Source of the DNA: Planctomycetota bacterium
GTDB lineage: Bacteria; Planctomycetota; UBA1135; GCA-002686595
Assembly: GCA_012959785.1 (NCBI GenBank)
Contig: DUCM01000021.1
Location: 50,442-114,441 of the forward strand
Length of the DNA: 64,000 bases
Reading direction: 5' to 3'
Every line of letters starts with the position of its first letter. Positions within the stretch are counted from its first letter, which is position 1. Made by a program: the position numbers and the translations under genes. A model generated the notes under the pieces. That model ran no database searches. It was not told the origin of the DNA and was given only the letters and a program-made list of their open reading frames with translations. This document shows, piece by piece, positions 8,656 to 16,157 of the stretch.

Positions 8656-8672
8656 CCGAGGAAGCTCCTCGG
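8656..8672. promoter_or_regulatory. Dyad in divergent intergenic region
   Basis: CCGAGGA-AGC-TCCTCGG is a perfect 7-bp inverted repeat with a 3-nt centre, followed by an AT-rich patch (8673-8690) in the 113-bp gap between the radical SAM operon (minus) and the large secreted protein (plus). It could be an operator or a short hairpin. A TAGGCT -10-like hexamer lies at 8699-8704, 35 nt before the plus-strand ATG, without a clear -35. Confidence 0.3.
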
Positions 8673-8739
8673 GACAGAATAATTTTTGTCTTCTGGCGTA
8701 GGCTGTGGTCACCCCCTTGCCCCCGGCCCTCCCCAAGCC

Positions 8740-11700
8740 ATGACCTACCGTTCGACTTCCAAGACCCTGATTATCGTGGGTGCCCTCACCCTCGCCGCCC
8801 TTGGCGCTCTTTTCTATTCCCTGACTGATTCTCCCGTCGATGCTCCAGAGAGCGGCACCGAGAGGGCCGAAGAGGGCACCATACAAGCGACATCCCCGGT
8901 CGAGCTGGCCCAGGTCCCCGCGGAGGAACTCCAGCGCGAGGCCTCTTCCCCAGAGCCCGTGCGTGAGGACCTCGAGGTTACAGCCGAAGAGGCACCGAGC
9001 GAGTCCGTCCTCTCCCCCGAGGACACCGTCTGGATCGCAGGTAGCGTGGTGCTCAGCCCGATGACGCCGGGCGATGAGGAGCTCCTCGTTCTCTCCTTGA
9101 CCAAGCCCCGGCGTTCGCAACGGATCTACTCCGACGACGGCGCTGCCGCGGCGGCTTGGGACAGTTCGCGCAGTTCCGCGGTGCTCCTCGACCAAGCCAC
9201 GGTGGACGAGGAGGGCAACTTCCGCGTGCGGGCTTCGGGCGCAGCGGGCCGCGTGCATCTGGCGCTCAGCGGTCGCTATTCCTACTGCAAGGCCTCGCGA
9301 GCCTTCGAGCTCGTCGATGGAAAAGCACCTGGGGTGGGGGAAGTCGTCCTGGCCGCAGAACTCGGCGCTTGGCTCACGGGCAGGGTCAAACCGGCCCCGG
9401 GCGCCGCGCCTGAATCGGTTGCAGGCACCAGCGTGGATCTCGGCCCCGATATCACTGGATCTTTCGATGCCCTCGAAATCGGCCGCCAGGCTTTCAGCAT
9501 CGAAGTCGAGTGCGATGAGAGCGGGCTCTTCGAGTTCCGCTCGTTGCCGGTCAGCATGCACCTGGGTATCGCCCTCAAGCACGACGATTTCGCCGCGCAA
9601 TTGTCGAGCGGCATCGAGCCCTTGCCCGGCGCTCATCTGCTGCGCGAGTTCACCCATTCCCAAGGTGCGAGGCTCGCGGGCAAGGTCGTCGACGAGAAAG
9701 GCCAACCGGTGGCCGAGGCAGAGATCCTGGCGCGCCTGGCGGGACCCATAGGCGAAGGCATCGGTGTCCTGCGCGAGGCCACTACCGATGATGCGGGCGT
9801 TTTTCGCATGGAGGCTGTGCACTTGGGGGCGATCGAGCTCAGCACTTCCCCCGAAGGCTATGTCGGCGCCAAGTTGCTAGTGGATCAGGACCTGATCGAT
9901 GGCGGCGCCGTGGAGGGTTTGGTCTTGACCCTCTCCCGGGGCCAGAGTCTGGCGGGCCGCGTCGCTTTTCCAGATGGCACGCCGGCGGCGGGCGTGTTTC
10001 TGCGCGTGAGCGCCGACTTTTCGCAGGTGGATTTGAACGGTCAGAACGCCGCCAGGGCCATGCTCGAAAACGGGGTGGACGAAACAGATGCCGAGGGCGC
10101 CTTTGCGGTGAGCGGTCTGGGAGTTGGGCCCTTCAAGGTCTCGGCCCAACTCGAGGTCGAGGAAGGTCCTCACGCGGGGGTCTGGCGCACCGCGCAAAAC
10201 GGCGTGAAGCCGGGCGTTGAGGATCTCGTCATCGAACTCGAAAAGGTCATCTCCTTGAGTGGCCGCGCGGTGGATCTCGAAGGCGCGCCCCTTGAGAGTT
10301 TCCGCGTGGTGGCCAGCTTGCAAGGCACCGGCGGCATGCTCGGGATCGGCGCCGAACGCCAGAGTGGCAAGTTTGATGCCGACGACGAGGGCAATTTCAG
10401 CCTGCCCAACCTGCGCTCGGGCGTTTGGGATGTCCGCGCCACGAGTGTCGGCTACGGCACCCCCGATGGAATCGAAGTGGTTCTACCCGAGCCCGAGAGC
10501 GCTCCAGACTTGGTGTTCATTTTCGCCCCCGCGGCACGTATCGAGGGCGTGGTGCTCGACACCTTCGGTCAATCGCTCGCCGGCGCCCAGGTGGGCCTCG
10601 AATTGAGTCTGGCCGATCGCGTGGCAGCTTCTCAGAACCCCGACTCGCCCGAGGCTATCTCCGACTTCGAGGGTAAGTTCAAGCTGGCGGGCGTCGAGCC
10701 AGGCAGCCGTTCGGTGACCGCCAGCATGCCGGGCTTTGCTTCGAGTGAGCCCAAGCCCATCGTGCTGGTCTCGGGCGAGGTCGTGGACGGCCTGGTCTTG
10801 GAGCTGAGGGTGGGCGGCCTGCTCACCGGCGAGGTGCGCAACGACGAGGGCGAACCCGCGCCTGGCCGTTCGGTGATCGTACAACTCATGCCGGGCTACA
10901 ACCGCCAGTTCATGAGCACCTCGGACGCCCGCGGCGAGTTTCGCTTTGAACACCTAGAGCCGGGCAACTGGCAGGTGATCGCCATGCCCAATGTCCTGAC
11001 CGGCGAAGCCAATGGCGAGAGCGGCAAGGGCCTTGGCGACCTGCTGGGCAAGATGAAAATGGCCACGGCCGAGATCATCGACGGCGAGTCCCTGCACCTG
11101 ATCCTGGGCCAGCCCCCGGAGAATCCGATCACGCTCAAAGGATCGGTGGTCCACGCTGGCGAAGCGGTACCGGACGCTGTGGTGTCCTTCGTTCCCGAGG
11201 GTTCCGAGGGCTTGGGCGACTTGAAAATGGCCTACACCGACGAGCGCGGTGAATTCCAAGTCGACCTTGACAAGCGCGGCGAGTACCTCGTCACGGTGCA
11301 GAACAATGTGGCCACTGGCCGCCAAAACTCGATTGAGTTCGGTGAGACCATTCCCCAGGAGGGAGAGGAGCACAAGCTCGAACTCGACCTGCCCCTGGGG
11401 CGCATCTCCGGCACCATCGAGGGCCCCGGCGGCAGCCCGGCGGCCAACTGCCGGGTGACCTTGAATGTCGAGGGCGGCGTGGCCTACGGTTCGTTCCTCG
11501 GTGGACAGTACGCCGAGGTCGCGACGGACCAGGACGGCCGTTATGACATTCCCTACTTGCGGCCGGGGACCTACACCATCGCCGCGGGCGGCATTTTGCT
11601 CGGCGGACTTCTCGGCGGAGATGGCGCCTCGTCGGGGCGCGTCGTCAAGAACGGTCTGACAATCGGCGAGGGCGAGTGGTTGCAGTCCATTGACTTCGCC

Positions 11701-12255
11701 CTGCCCCGTCCCGGCGTACTCATCGGAAACGTGCAAGATTCCGCGGGCCTGCCCGTGGCGGGCGCAGCTGTATGGGTGCGCAACGCCGACGGCCATGTAC
11801 TAGAGCGTTTTGCCATGGTGGAGACCGACGGCGCAGGAGAATTCACCTACGCGGGGCTCGCTCCAGGCACCTATTCGATCTTCGCCAAGAAGGGCGATTC
11901 GGTGAGCATGAGTTCCGCACCGGCGCGTTTGGCCGAAGCGGGAACGGCCGAGGCCACGGTGCATCTCGAGCCGGGGTTCATGCTGCTCGTGACCGTGGTG
12001 GACAAGGCTGAGGCCGAGCTGCGGGCGCGCATCAGCGTCATCGACGGCGCGGGGCATGAGATGAGCGGCCTGCTGTCCATGACCGAGATCATGGCCCAGC
12101 TCGGCGCAGGCTTTTCGGCCGGTGTGCAGCGCGTGGGCCCTCTGCCGGCGGGCAAGTACAGGGTCACGGCGACCCTGGCCGATGGCCGAGAAACTCACAA
12201 GAATGTTCGCTTGGGCAGCCGCCCGGAGCGAAAAATCAAACTGCGCATCAAGTAG
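8740..12255 (+). CDS. Large secreted protein with many carboxypeptidase-regulatory-like domains
   Basis: 1171 residues with an N-terminal membrane anchor or signal (LIIVGALTLAALGALFYSL), an acidic linker to ~90, then a long chain of beta-sandwich modules. Each shows the 'G.V.d..G.pv.gA.V....D..G.F.i..l.pG.y.v.a' signature of the CarboxypepD_reg/CnaB-like fold: for example EKGQPVAEAEI, TFGQSLAGAQV, DEGEPAPGRSV and SAGLPVAGAAV, with matching 'LEPGNWQV', 'LRPGTYTI' and 'LAPGTYSI' ends. I count roughly eight to ten modules. There is no enzyme domain; these proteins usually act as envelope or surface scaffolds. The ATG at 8740 is chosen because the anchor follows it directly. Confidence 0.7.
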   Translation: MTYRSTSKTLIIVGALTLAALGALFYSLTDSPVDAPESGTERAEEGTIQATSPVELAQVPAEELQREASSPEPVREDLEVTAEEAPSESVLSPEDTVWIAGSVVLSPMTPGDEELLVLSLTKPRRSQRIYSDDGAAAAAWDSSRSSAVLLDQATVDEEGNFRVRASGAAGRVHLALSGRYSYCKASRAFELVDGKAPGVGEVVLAAELGAWLTGRVKPAPGAAPESVAGTSVDLGPDITGSFDALEIGRQAFSIEVECDESGLFEFRSLPVSMHLGIALKHDDFAAQLSSGIEPLPGAHLLREFTHSQGARLAGKVVDEKGQPVAEAEILARLAGPIGEGIGVLREATTDDAGVFRMEAVHLGAIELSTSPEGYVGAKLLVDQDLIDGGAVEGLVLTLSRGQSLAGRVAFPDGTPAAGVFLRVSADFSQVDLNGQNAARAMLENGVDETDAEGAFAVSGLGVGPFKVSAQLEVEEGPHAGVWRTAQNGVKPGVEDLVIELEKVISLSGRAVDLEGAPLESFRVVASLQGTGGMLGIGAERQSGKFDADDEGNFSLPNLRSGVWDVRATSVGYGTPDGIEVVLPEPESAPDLVFIFAPAARIEGVVLDTFGQSLAGAQVGLELSLADRVAASQNPDSPEAISDFEGKFKLAGVEPGSRSVTASMPGFASSEPKPIVLVSGEVVDGLVLELRVGGLLTGEVRNDEGEPAPGRSVIVQLMPGYNRQFMSTSDARGEFRFEHLEPGNWQVIAMPNVLTGEANGESGKGLGDLLGKMKMATAEIIDGESLHLILGQPPENPITLKGSVVHAGEAVPDAVVSFVPEGSEGLGDLKMAYTDERGEFQVDLDKRGEYLVTVQNNVATGRQNSIEFGETIPQEGEEHKLELDLPLGRISGTIEGPGGSPAANCRVTLNVEGGVAYGSFLGGQYAEVATDQDGRYDIPYLRPGTYTIAAGGILLGGLLGGDGASSGRVVKNGLTIGEGEWLQSIDFALPRPGVLIGNVQDSAGLPVAGAAVWVRNADGHVLERFAMVETDGAGEFTYAGLAPGTYSIFAKKGDSVSMSSAPARLAEAGTAEATVHLEPGFMLLVTVVDKAEAELRARISVIDGAGHEMSGLLSMTEIMAQLGAGFSAGVQRVGPLPAGKYRVTATLADGRETHKNVRLGSRPERKIKLRIK

Positions 12256-12491
12256 CCCAGCGCTTCGAGTTGTTGCTGCAAGACTCCTACACACGCAGCC
12301 GCTCGGTCGGGCCAGAGGGCACCCAGGGCTGATTGGAGGGCCTGAACGGCCTCGGCAACGCTCTCTTGGCGGGATTTTTTTTGGGATCTGTTCTTGTGGA
12401 GTTGTGGCACACTTGAAGCCCTGGCTCGCGCTCCGGCGCAAGCTCTTTTTTGGCCAGCAGCACCCACCACTGAGAGGAGCTAAGGGGAACA

Positions 12492-13586
12492 ATGAAAAGA
12501 AGAATTTCGCAAGCAGCGTGGGGTTGCTTGATCGTCTTGAGTGGTGCGGCACAGGCCGACATCCGGTGGACCGGGGCGGTCGACAAGGACATCTTCCGTG
12601 AGGCCAACTGGGACCTGAGCGCTTCCACGGTGACGGCGGTCAATCCGAACCAGACCATCAACGACAATATTGTCATCACCGGGGGTTCGGTGGAGATCCC
12701 CGACCTGCCCGGGCAGGTGCGCTTTCAGGTGGGCGATGGGTTCACCCTGACCCTGGATCAGTCGACCCTCACGGCCTTGGGCGACGACGGAGTGGGTGGC
12801 ATTTCTGGAACCAGCGCGGGGCCTTGGGTGATTCTCGCCGGCGGTGCAGAATTTGATCCTCAGTTCATCACTAATGGCGTACGCCTGCTCTTCGGGCCCT
12901 TGTGCTCCGCGGACTTCGGCGGCGGGGCGAACCCGATCAACCTGTCAAAGATGAAGCTCACGCCCAGCGCGGTCTTGGCTTTCAAAAACGAAACCGTGGC
13001 GGACTACATCGCCGAGCATCTCTTCAAGACATCCGTCGACAGCGCCCCGGCGCAGGTGGGGGTGAATGTGCAGGTGCTCTCCGACGGCGGTACGGGCTGC
13101 GTCGTGTCGGTCATCACGCCCTACCCCAATTCGTGCCAGGGAACGATCGTGGCTTGCCCCTGCGGCAATGGCAACGACGGCTCGAACGGGCCGGCGGGTT
13201 GCGCCAACAGCGCCCACTCAGGCGGCGTGTCGCTTTCGGCGGGGGGCTCGAGTTCGGTGAGCAACGCCGATTTGATGCTTTACGCCAGCGGACTCGTCCC
13301 CGGCCGCATGGGCGTCTTCTTCCAGGGCGATTTGGCCCTCGGTGGCGGCGCCGGGCTGCCCTTCGGAGATGGTCTGCGCTGCGTGGGATCGGGAGTCGTG
13401 CGGCTTTCCGCTGTGATGGCCAACGCGGGCGGCCTGTCCGCCACGACGGTCAATATCCCTGTGGGCGGCAGCATCCAGCCCGGCAATCTGAAGCGCTACC
13501 AACTCTGGTACAGCGATGGGCCGGGGGCACCTTGCGGGTCCGGATTCAATCTCAGTAACGCGATTGAGGTAACCTGGGGACCGTAG
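12492..13586 (+). CDS. Secreted planctomycete protein with CPCGN/GCANS domain
   Basis: 364 residues with a signal peptide (MKRRISQAAWGCLIVLSGAAQA). Residues ~20-210 are a beta-rich region starting WTGAVDKDIFREANWD, like 'sheet/autotransporter-type' surface proteins. Residues ~220-364 form a domain with CPCGNGND, GCANSA, SNADLMLYASGL, FGDGLRC, RYQLWYSD, CGSGFNLSNA and a final VTWGP, which I recognise as widespread in secreted proteins of some Planctomycetota; its function is unknown to me. A GAGGAG ribosome site lies 9-14 nt upstream of the ATG. The 236-bp gap before it shows no other gene, only a T8 run near 12374. Confidence 0.65.
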   Translation: MKRRISQAAWGCLIVLSGAAQADIRWTGAVDKDIFREANWDLSASTVTAVNPNQTINDNIVITGGSVEIPDLPGQVRFQVGDGFTLTLDQSTLTALGDDGVGGISGTSAGPWVILAGGAEFDPQFITNGVRLLFGPLCSADFGGGANPINLSKMKLTPSAVLAFKNETVADYIAEHLFKTSVDSAPAQVGVNVQVLSDGGTGCVVSVITPYPNSCQGTIVACPCGNGNDGSNGPAGCANSAHSGGVSLSAGGSSSVSNADLMLYASGLVPGRMGVFFQGDLALGGGAGLPFGDGLRCVGSGVVRLSAVMANAGGLSATTVNIPVGGSIQPGNLKRYQLWYSDGPGAPCGSGFNLSNAIEVTWGP

Positions 13587-13683
13587 GAATAGGTGCGGCC
13601 AGGAACCTGATCCACAACGGTTCGTCGTTTGGCGGCTGAAGCCCAGGACATCCGCCGCCGCGGCCTTCTCGGCGCGCTGCGCT

Positions 13684-13698
13684 GGGGCTGAGAGCCCC
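13684..13698. terminator. Short hairpin between convergent genes
   Basis: GGGGCT-GAG-AGCCCC gives a perfect 6-bp stem with a 3-nt loop in the 123-bp gap between the secreted protein (plus) and the last gene of the oxidase cluster (minus). No T-run follows on either strand, so an intrinsic terminator is only a possibility. Confidence 0.3.
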
Positions 13699-13709
13699 CC
13701 CCCACAAGT

Positions 13710-14294
13710 TCAGCGGTGGATTGCCGTGCCTGGCTCGGGGTCCGAGCCGAGCCAGTTCGCGAGCAGGCTGATCGTCTGGGCGAAACGGTCGAGGTCTTCG
13801 GGGCTGCGCACGAAGTCGCCCCGGCGGCGTCCGTGGCGGTCGAGCAGGATCAAGGCCGGTTCCTCGTTGGCGCAGCCCGTGCGCAGGCGCGTGCGGGTCT
13901 TCCAACCGGGGTCGAGGAGGAATAGGTTGCCCGGACGGCGGGCGGTCTTGGAGTCGATCAAGGCCACGACCTGTTCGGCATCGCCGCCAGCGCAGAGGAT
14001 GATGTGCACCACCGAGGACCCCAGGCCGCGCAGGCGATCGCGCATCTCGCGGAAGGCCACGAAATCGGCCTCGGTGGCCTGCGGCTGGGCGAGGTCAAGG
14101 CTGTGCACCACAACCAGGTGGCCCTTGAGATTCGCCAGGGTCACGGGAAGGCCGTCGGCGTCATTGAGGGCGACAATCTCGGCGGCCCTTTCAACGCCGG
14201 CTGGCGGATCGGGGTACTCGGCGCCGAGGCTCTTGATCAAGGGTACAGACCAGGCGATGCAGAGGACCACGATCCAGAACCACGGCCGGGTCAA
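13710..14294 (-). CDS. Sco1/SenC-like thioredoxin-fold protein lacking the CXXXC copper site
   Basis: About 194 residues from a TTG start (14294-14292) that places a membrane anchor (WFWIVVLCIAWSVPLIKSL) at the N-terminus. A CTG overlapping the upstream stop as CTGA (14339) is an alternative. The rest follows the Sco/thioredoxin pattern: VTLANLKGHLVVVHSLDL, then a helix, then FLLDPGWKTRTRL and EPALILLDRHGRRRGDFV. Where Sco proteins carry CXXXC after the second strand, this one reads SLDLAQPQATEADF, with no cysteine. As last gene of the oxidase cluster it probably assists oxidase assembly, but a direct CuA-loading role is doubtful. Confidence 0.55.
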   Translation of the reverse strand: MTRPWFWIVVLCIAWSVPLIKSLGAEYPDPPAGVERAAEIVALNDADGLPVTLANLKGHLVVVHSLDLAQPQATEADFVAFREMRDRLRGLGSSVVHIILCAGGDAEQVVALIDSKTARRPGNLFLLDPGWKTRTRLRTGCANEEPALILLDRHGRRRGDFVRSPEDLDRFAQTISLLANWLGSDPEPGTAIHR

Positions 14295-14335
14295 GATTTG
14301 CAGTGGCCGCGGGGGCAGCTCTTCGGCCCGGGCCT

Positions 14336-14533
14336 TCAGGGATCGATGCGTTCGCCGGCGGTGAGTTGGCGCATCCAAAACAACACGCCGGTCACCACCA
14401 GGTAGGGCACTCCCAAGAAACCCATCACGAAGAGCAGGGTTTCCATGCCCTGTCCCACCGAACAGGAAGGACAAGCGAGGGCCGCGGGGGCCAGGGCGCA
14501 GAGTGCGGGAGCGGTGAACAGAAGACTCTTCAT
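14336..14533 (-). CDS. Small CPSC membrane protein in the oxidase cluster
   Basis: 65 residues. A signal-like segment (MKSLLFTAPALCALAPAALA) is followed by CPSCSVGQG and a membrane span (about residues 30-53), ending WMRQLTAGERIDP. The CPSC pair directly after the export signal would face the periplasm, where it could bind copper or do thiol exchange (inference). Upstream there is one base between this start codon and the subunit IV stop. I do not recognise a named family. Confidence 0.6.
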   Translation of the reverse strand: MKSLLFTAPALCALAPAALACPSCSVGQGMETLLFVMGFLGVPYLVVTGVLFWMRQLTAGERIDP

Positions 14534-14534
14534 C

Positions 14535-14894
14535 TCATCTGTAGATCGATTCCAGCATGATCAGGATCACCGCGACCCCCATGTAGATCGGCATGCAAGC
14601 GATCCAGCGCACCCACTTCTTCTCATGGTCGAGGTGCATGAAGAACATGGCCACCAAGCTGGCTTTCAGGATCGCCAGGAAACACAGGATCAGCATCTTG
14701 GTGTTGCCGCTGTACTCGGCGGAGTAGACGCTGGGAACGAAAACTTCGAGCAGGGTCAGAAAGCCCAAGACGAGGAAGATCGTGATGTAGAGCGCCTTTT
14801 GGGTCTGCTTTTCGCCGGAGGCTTGGTCGGGGCCCGTGCTGACGTGGCCGCCGTGGGCGGATTTCGTGGGGCTCTGGGTCATGGAGTCGTCCAT
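14535..14894 (-). CDS. coxD: Cytochrome c oxidase subunit IV family protein
   Basis: 119 residues: a polar His/Gly-rich N-terminus of ~33 residues, then three hydrophobic spans (ALYITIFLVLGFLTLLEVF, MLILCFLAILKASLVAMFFM, WIACMPIYMGVAVILIML). The HLDHEKKW motif after the second span is typical of the prokaryotic subunit IV family that stabilises subunits I and III of heme-copper oxidases. It lies between subunit III (4 bp away) and the CPSC protein. The order III-IV supports the call. Confidence 0.8.
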   Translation of the reverse strand: MDDSMTQSPTKSAHGGHVSTGPDQASGEKQTQKALYITIFLVLGFLTLLEVFVPSVYSAEYSGNTKMLILCFLAILKASLVAMFFMHLDHEKKWVRWIACMPIYMGVAVILIMLESIYR

Positions 14895-14898
14895 CGGG

Positions 14899-15543
14899 CT
14901 ACAGGAGGTAAATGAAGGTGAAGACCAGGATCCAGACCAGGTCGACGAAGTGCCAGAACAGGCCCACCAACTCGACCGGGCTGAAACTCAGCCCGCCCTG
15001 GGTGTACTTGCCAGCCATGGCGCCCTTCAGGATGCAGGTGAGGTAGATCACCCCGGAGAGGACATGCAAGCCGTGGAAGCCCGTCACCGCGTAGAAGGTC
15101 GTGCCGAACAAGCTATTGATCGGCACGCCGTCCACGGCACTGTGGGTGAAACCGATGCCGGCGTGGGCCAGGTGCGTGTACTCGTAGGCTTGGATACCCA
15201 GGAAGGCGAGGCCTCCGACTATGGTGGCACCAAGCCATTTGCAAAGGTCAGCCTGGCGTTTCTCCTTGGCCGCCAGCACGGCAAAGACCATGGTCAAGGA
15301 GGAGCAGATCAGGAGGAAGGTGGCGAAGGCCGTCAGGGGAATCCCGAGGATCTCCGCTGGCACCGGCCAGTCGTTGGCGGTCCCCCGTAGGACACCGTAG
15401 GCGAACAGGAGACCGCCGAAGGACATACCGTCCTGGGCGATGAACATCCACATGGCGATCTTGCCGCCCGTGGCCTTGCCAAAGTGCGGGTCGTCGCTGG
15501 GGAGGTCTGCGTGATCTATTGTTGCGGCGTTTGTGTCGCTCAT
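14899..15543 (-). CDS. coxC: Cytochrome c oxidase subunit III (second copy)
   Basis: 214 residues from the ATG at 15543 (MSDTNAAT). Membrane spans with subunit III hallmarks: WMFIAQDGMSFGGLL, ALLICSSLTM-type helix, GIGFTHSAVDG, then FYAVTGFHGLHVLSGVIYL and LVGLFWHFVDLVWILVF. The GFHGLHV and WHFVDLVW motifs are diagnostic of the family. Subunit III supports proton uptake and stability of subunit I. It is one of two tandem subunit III-type genes; this one is the better match to the usual length. Confidence 0.85.
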   Translation of the reverse strand: MSDTNAATIDHADLPSDDPHFGKATGGKIAMWMFIAQDGMSFGGLLFAYGVLRGTANDWPVPAEILGIPLTAFATFLLICSSLTMVFAVLAAKEKRQADLCKWLGATIVGGLAFLGIQAYEYTHLAHAGIGFTHSAVDGVPINSLFGTTFYAVTGFHGLHVLSGVIYLTCILKGAMAGKYTQGGLSFSPVELVGLFWHFVDLVWILVFTFIYLL

Positions 15544-15556
15544 CTGTCTGTTCAAG

Positions 15557-16144
15557 CTAGAAGACAAAGATTCCAAGGAAGAGCACGATCCAGACAACAT
15601 CTACGAAGTGCCAGAAGATGGCGATGTTGCTGATCGTGGTGAATTTGTGCGCGTCGTAACGCTGCAAGGAAAAACCGATCAGGGCCCACGCGAGGGCCGC
15701 CAGGCCCAGGACCACATGGGTCGCGTGAATCCAGGTCAGTCCAAAGAAGAGGGATTCATAGAGCCCCGAGGTGGGCAGGCGCCCGGCGCCGATCAAGTCC
15801 AACCAGAGCCAGGCCTGGAGGGCAGCGAAGCCCAGGCCCAGGATGAGCCCGGCGCTCCAAAGACGCGCGAAGCCGGCCTCGCCGCGCTGGCCGCACCTCG
15901 CTGCGCGGTGGATCAAGACGCTGCTCGCGATGAGAATCGCGGTGGCCGCGCTCGCCAGGGGGAACGAAGGCAGGGCTATGCCCTCTGGCGGCCAGACGCC
16001 GATGCGTTGCCGCAAGACCAGGAACGACAGGAAGATCGTCCCAAAGGTCATGGCCCAAGAACCGATAAAGAAGATCATGCCCAGGGTTACATCGACCCGG
16101 GTGCGCTGCTCTTCTCTGGTGAGGATTACGGATGCGGAAGTCAT
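15557..16144 (-). CDS. Cytochrome c oxidase subunit III family protein (first copy)
   Basis: 195 residues, five predicted membrane spans, with GLTWIHATHVVLGLAALAW and IFWHFVDVVWIVLFL near the end, matching the subunit III H-x-x-H and WHFVD motifs. Shorter than classical subunit III (~260), like the NorE/short COX3 forms. It lies 13 bp from both neighbours, so it is clearly in the operon. Why two subunit III-like proteins are kept is unclear; they may form one split subunit III. Confidence 0.8.
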   Translation of the reverse strand: MTSASVILTREEQRTRVDVTLGMIFFIGSWAMTFGTIFLSFLVLRQRIGVWPPEGIALPSFPLASAATAILIASSVLIHRAARCGQRGEAGFARLWSAGLILGLGFAALQAWLWLDLIGAGRLPTSGLYESLFFGLTWIHATHVVLGLAALAWALIGFSLQRYDAHKFTTISNIAIFWHFVDVVWIVLFLGIFVF

Positions 16145-16157
16145 GGGAGCGCGAGTC

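Noticed and set aside
12256..12491. Possible small gene in the gap before the CPCGN protein
   Set aside because: No frame shows protein-like sequence or coding bias; only a T8 run and a ribosome site for the next gene are visible.
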